64,000 bases of DNA from Malaya genurostris (Eukaryota > Arthropoda > Insecta > Diptera > Culicidae): contig NC_080571.1 of NCBI RefSeq assembly GCF_030247185.1, positions 64,022,172-64,086,171 of the forward strand, in the 5' to 3' direction. The stretch's first letter is position 1. Every line of letters begins with the position of its first letter. Shown piece by piece: positions 60,664 to 64,000 of the stretch. A model generated the notes under the pieces. It did no database searches. It was not told where the DNA came from and saw nothing but the letters and a program-made list of their open reading frames with translations. The translations under genes were made by a program, and so were the position numbers.

Positions 60664-61078
60664 AACTTTGAAACATAAAACTAACATAAATTATGCACCT
60701 AGAACTGGAACACTCCTGAACATGCCCCAAGACAGTTCGAAAGTTTTGATACCCATTGCCCTACAATTTCGGTACCGGAAGTCGGATATGGATGAAATTG
60801 CACAGTCACCAGCAACGGCAAACCAAACCTACCTAAAACATTAAGGAGAAAAACCTGTGGGCCATCCGCAAGGGGGCCGAACCCCCTTGGGATGACTCCC
60901 GCGGCCACAAAGCAACAGGCTGAGAAGAAAAATTATATATATTGGAAAAAAACACTAAAGCCTTTTGGCCAAAACGGATATTTTTTTTACCTCCCCGGTG
61001 AACGACCGAAATGGTTAAAGCCGGGGTAAAATAGATGATAAAAAAATACTCATGAAATTGAAAATTTTTTCTAATCGC
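60664..61078. repeat. Scraps: end of the 8198 element, possible LINE 3' tail
   Basis: 60680-60735 matches 8970-9020. 60840-61060 includes GGGCCATCCGCAAGGGGGCC and GGTTAAAGCCGGGGTAAAAT followed by GATAAAAAAA, resembling the C-terminus and tail of a LINE, but too short to classify. Confidence 0.45.
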
Positions 61079-61478
61079 ACTGTAATACCGGAACCGGAAG
61101 TCGGATCTGAATCAACTTTTAAGGGACTTTTTAAATAATTTCAAGACCTTTCATTTGCATCTTAGTTTGTGAAAATATTTACGAAATTTCCGAGAAAATT
61201 GAGTGTGCATTTTCTCATATATATGCACATTTTGTCTAGTAATTCCGGAACCGGACGTCGGATAAAGATAAAATTCAATCTGCAATCTATGGGACCGTAA
61301 CACCTTTCATTTGAATCTGAGTTTGTGAAAATCGGTTCAGCCATCTCTGAGAAAATCGACACACACAGGCATTTGCTCAGTTCGTCGAGCTGAGTCGAAT
61401 GGTATATGGTATCGGTTCAGAAGTTGCTTTTCGCAGTGATTGTATAGCCTTTCTATATGAGAAAGACAAAAACCGAAT
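61079..61478 (-). repeat. Dispersed module, inverted copy
   Basis: Inverted unit cores (CCGGAACCGGAAGTCGGAT-like at 61087 and 61245) and an inverted start (CAGTTCGTCGAGCTGAGTCG, CTTTCTATATGAGAAAG). Confidence 0.82.
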
Positions 61479-62620
61479 TATACCCAGAAGCGGCGGCTTT
61501 CTGTATACAATCTCGTGTAACCGGTCTACCCAAAGCTATTTACCGTAGTTACGAAGCTTTATTTACCTTAGTTACGGGCAGAAACGATGCAGCAAAGTCG
61601 TATTAGACATTTTTTTTTTCATTTGCACACAAATTAAATGCTTAGATGCTTCGTAATTATCCAGTCAACAATGTTTTCTGGAAATTCGATAATGAATATC
61701 ATATAAGGACATAGAGAAATTATACACGAAAAAGTGCATTTATCCGCAATTCAGGATTGGAAATATGAAGTATACCGGTGTAAAGTGAGTGTTAAGATAC
61801 AAATGTACAGATAATGAACATTTGGTGTGAGCAAGTCTTTTTCCCTGAGTAAATGTGAATAATAAACAAAGATCAAAATAATGCTAAATTTTACCATCAT
61901 ATCTTGTCTTGATGTTTCTGTACTGTCATAGTGATACTTGATATTTATTGATATTTCATCAACGGAATCAAGAAATAGCACAATATCTGTTAAGCATCGA
62001 AATTAGTTATTATTCAATTCCATATTTCTAAATCTAATTGTATGACCTGATTTCTTGATCTGGATTCCACACCTGAATTTCGCAACTGATTTCTAAGCCT
62101 GTCCTGTTTTCGAACATAGCTCTTGAACCCATTTTCAGAATCCAGTCCTGGTTAAAAATTTCAGTTCTGGTATTGATAAATAATTGATGGCAAAAATAAA
62201 ACTCAAAAATTTGATAAATTTCACAAATTGGTACTTTTTAAAACCTTTAAACTATTGCCAGAGTACGAAATTCCTGATTTTTTTTATCCGGATCCGGCAG
62301 ATATGCAAAAAATGAAAATATGCGTATTAATCTTTCTTAGAGATGACATGACCGATTCTAACACACATAGATTTAAATCTTATACAAAACTTCTGAATTT
62401 CAACCGGATATAACTTCCAGCTTCGGAACTATGGGGTAAAGTGTGTTAAAAACTTAAAGGGGCGAAACAAAAGAACGTAAAAAAAAATTCTAAACCGGCC
62501 TCGAAACTATTACAATTGGTAGTCATTATCAGTAGACGGCCATACAAACTGATTCCGGTTATTCTTTCAAGAATCGAATTTCTCGAGTTTTGGTGGGTTT
62601 TGAACCCCTAAAACCCCCAC
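61479..62620. repeat. Element fragment (61860-62012) and partial modules
   Basis: 61860-62012 matches 8385-8520. 62240-62590 is a partial module. No gene. Confidence 0.55.
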
Positions 62621-64000
62621 TCCTCCCCCACACGCCTGGTTGTAGATCGAGGTTGAAGATTGTACAGCTGACACTCCCAGTTCCGAAGGCCGACAAATCG
62701 CATTTTTTCTAACCGCGAATTTTTTACAAACAAATGATTATGTTCAAATGTATTTTTTGCTGATACTTGGCTGATATTTTTGGATTTGAGAATATTCCCC
62801 AATAACCGGTGTGTGTAAATCATCCCAAACTTGTGTCAATTTGCAAACTATTAAGTAACCAAGATGTGAGTAAGCTTTCTTTTCATAGCAGCATGGTCAC
62901 CAACCACACACGCTTACAAATACGTCGTGTATGTTCAAATGAATCGTTTTAATCTTCATTTAAAATTGCAATGCCTTGAAACCACTAAGAGCTTCAAAAC
63001 CCACATCCCCGCATTTTCGAGATGCAACTCGCATCTGAGTTGAATGCACACACTTTAGTCCAATTACCGAACAAAGCACAGCAACAAATCGCGGGCAAAT
63101 CCTAGCTTCAATGACTAGCGAATACCGGTGATACCAGTTTACAAACCCCGCCTTATTTGCACCATCATTCATGTATGAGATTGCCGTTCGCTGCAGCACC
63201 GAACATCTTGTCATTTCAATCCGGCTCAGGCACAGAATCTTCGTATGAAACAATGATGAAGCGGAAAACGTCACCGAAAATTGATTCGCTTGTGGAGTTC
63301 CGTCTAGCCTCTAAGTACTCGTATGTACGGAGATGCTCGTCGCACGCATTGGCCGTAAATGTACGAAATATTCCGGAGCTGATTGCCTCATGCAACAGAC
63401 ACTCGTCGACGTGAACAGTCCTTGAATTACTCGAACCATGGTGAAATGAAAAATACTTTCAAACGCGAACATGATTGCGATTTTTATGTAGGGTTATTTT
63501 ATTGAAGAAACCCCGGGTTGGATCATTGGCAGCACGTGACACACACACCCGGCGATGGGACTCTTTGCGGAGGAAGTTCATCACGGATCAACTGGTTTAC
63601 GGTTTGATAGCATAGCGGCTTTGCTGCGCCGTTCCCTACGGAGTGCGGTTGTGTTTACCTATAGGGAACGGGTGGGGGAAAGGTATGAATCGGTCGTAAA
63701 CATATTCCGCATTTGCAAGTGAACGAAGTAACGGTAGACAAACAGTTGACGGTTCGATGGCGCATTGGGTGCTCAGGCCTCCTCGGTCATAAAAGAACCC
63801 CGTTTTTCCTAGCCGTAGTCATATTTGTGTAGCCGAAATTGAGCGAGGGATGTTTTAGAATGGATTCTGATTGTTGTTGAACGATTTTCTAGATATTTAC
63901 GATGTTTTCGAGTAAACTTGATTTGAAAAAGGGCATGCTTAAATTGTGCACGGTACACTCGAATCGAAAATCGTTTGTTGCTTGTTCCTTTACAGTATCG
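62621..64000. other. Unique GC-richer region to right edge
   Basis: No repeat recognised after about 62900. Frames 62960-63274 (minus, 104 codons) and 63157-63414 (plus, 85 codons) overlap each other and lack domains. CATAAAAGA at 63788 is a possible TATA element but no transcript start or downstream frame supports a promoter. Confidence 0.4.

Noticed and set aside
63780..63830. Possible promoter (CATAAAAGA with an initiator-like TCATAT)
   Set aside because: Single short motifs in unique DNA without a downstream gene in view.

Overview
This is eukaryotic, AT-rich, intron- or intergenic-like DNA, most probably from a culicine mosquito. The grounds are a Juan-like Jockey-clade LINE, an ITmD37E-type transposon, several Tc1/mariner lineages, and many copies of the dispersed module that ends in CACTAGGTGGATTAAAAC, which I associate with Culicidae. 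The species cannot be fixed from the sequence. No complete host protein-coding gene, tRNA or rRNA could be supported. The only plausible intact coding start is a glutamine-rich frame leaving the left edge, and it may itself be LINE ORF1.

Layout. 1-5.2 kb: Q-rich frame with a GC-rich leader, a deleted mariner, a TIR element carrying a 475 bp TTA array and a histone H3-like relic (copy A), and a LINE ORF1 relic. 5.2-12.9 kb: a rearranged DD37D transposon and three further TIR or MITE-like elements. 13-20 kb: an AT array, tandem about 157 bp dispersed modules, a cryptic simple-sequence domain, a unique island, and a second histone-bearing element (copy C). 20.2-25 kb: a nearly full-length but inactivated Juan-like LINE. 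25.5-28.8 kb: unique sequence and modules. 28.9-33.3 kb: two element types in an interleaved A-B-A(inverted)-B(inverted) order; B carries a CCAAT/TATA-like promoter and a short H2A-like frame. 33.3-39.5 kb: an inverted pair (E1/E2) sharing a cysteine-rich peptide, plus an ITmD37E element. 39.9-42.6 kb: a three-level nest in which a hAT-like element with an 8 bp target duplication splits a Tc-like transposase and contains a decayed mariner. 42.7-49.6 kb: AT array, modules, a unique island and a second DD37D copy. 49.6-52.7 kb: a third histone-bearing element (copy B). 53.1-54.5 kb: a TIR element of inverted tandem units. 54.5-56.7 and 62.6-64 kb: unique GC-richer sequence. 57.4-61.5 kb: two decayed mariners, modules and a LINE-tail scrap.

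The most unusual content is a repeat family, three copies here, bounded by TGTCGTGAATACGAC inverted repeats. The copies carry decayed pieces of replication-dependent histone genes: CCAAT and TATA elements at a conserved spacing, H3 segments in H3 order, a lysine-rich H1/H2B-like tail, and sequences matching the histone 3' stem-loop with compensated stem changes. A related family (B) may carry H2A. I read these as captured histone-locus fragments spread by a transposon. The elements themselves are seen directly; the histone origin is inference from short motif matches made by eye.
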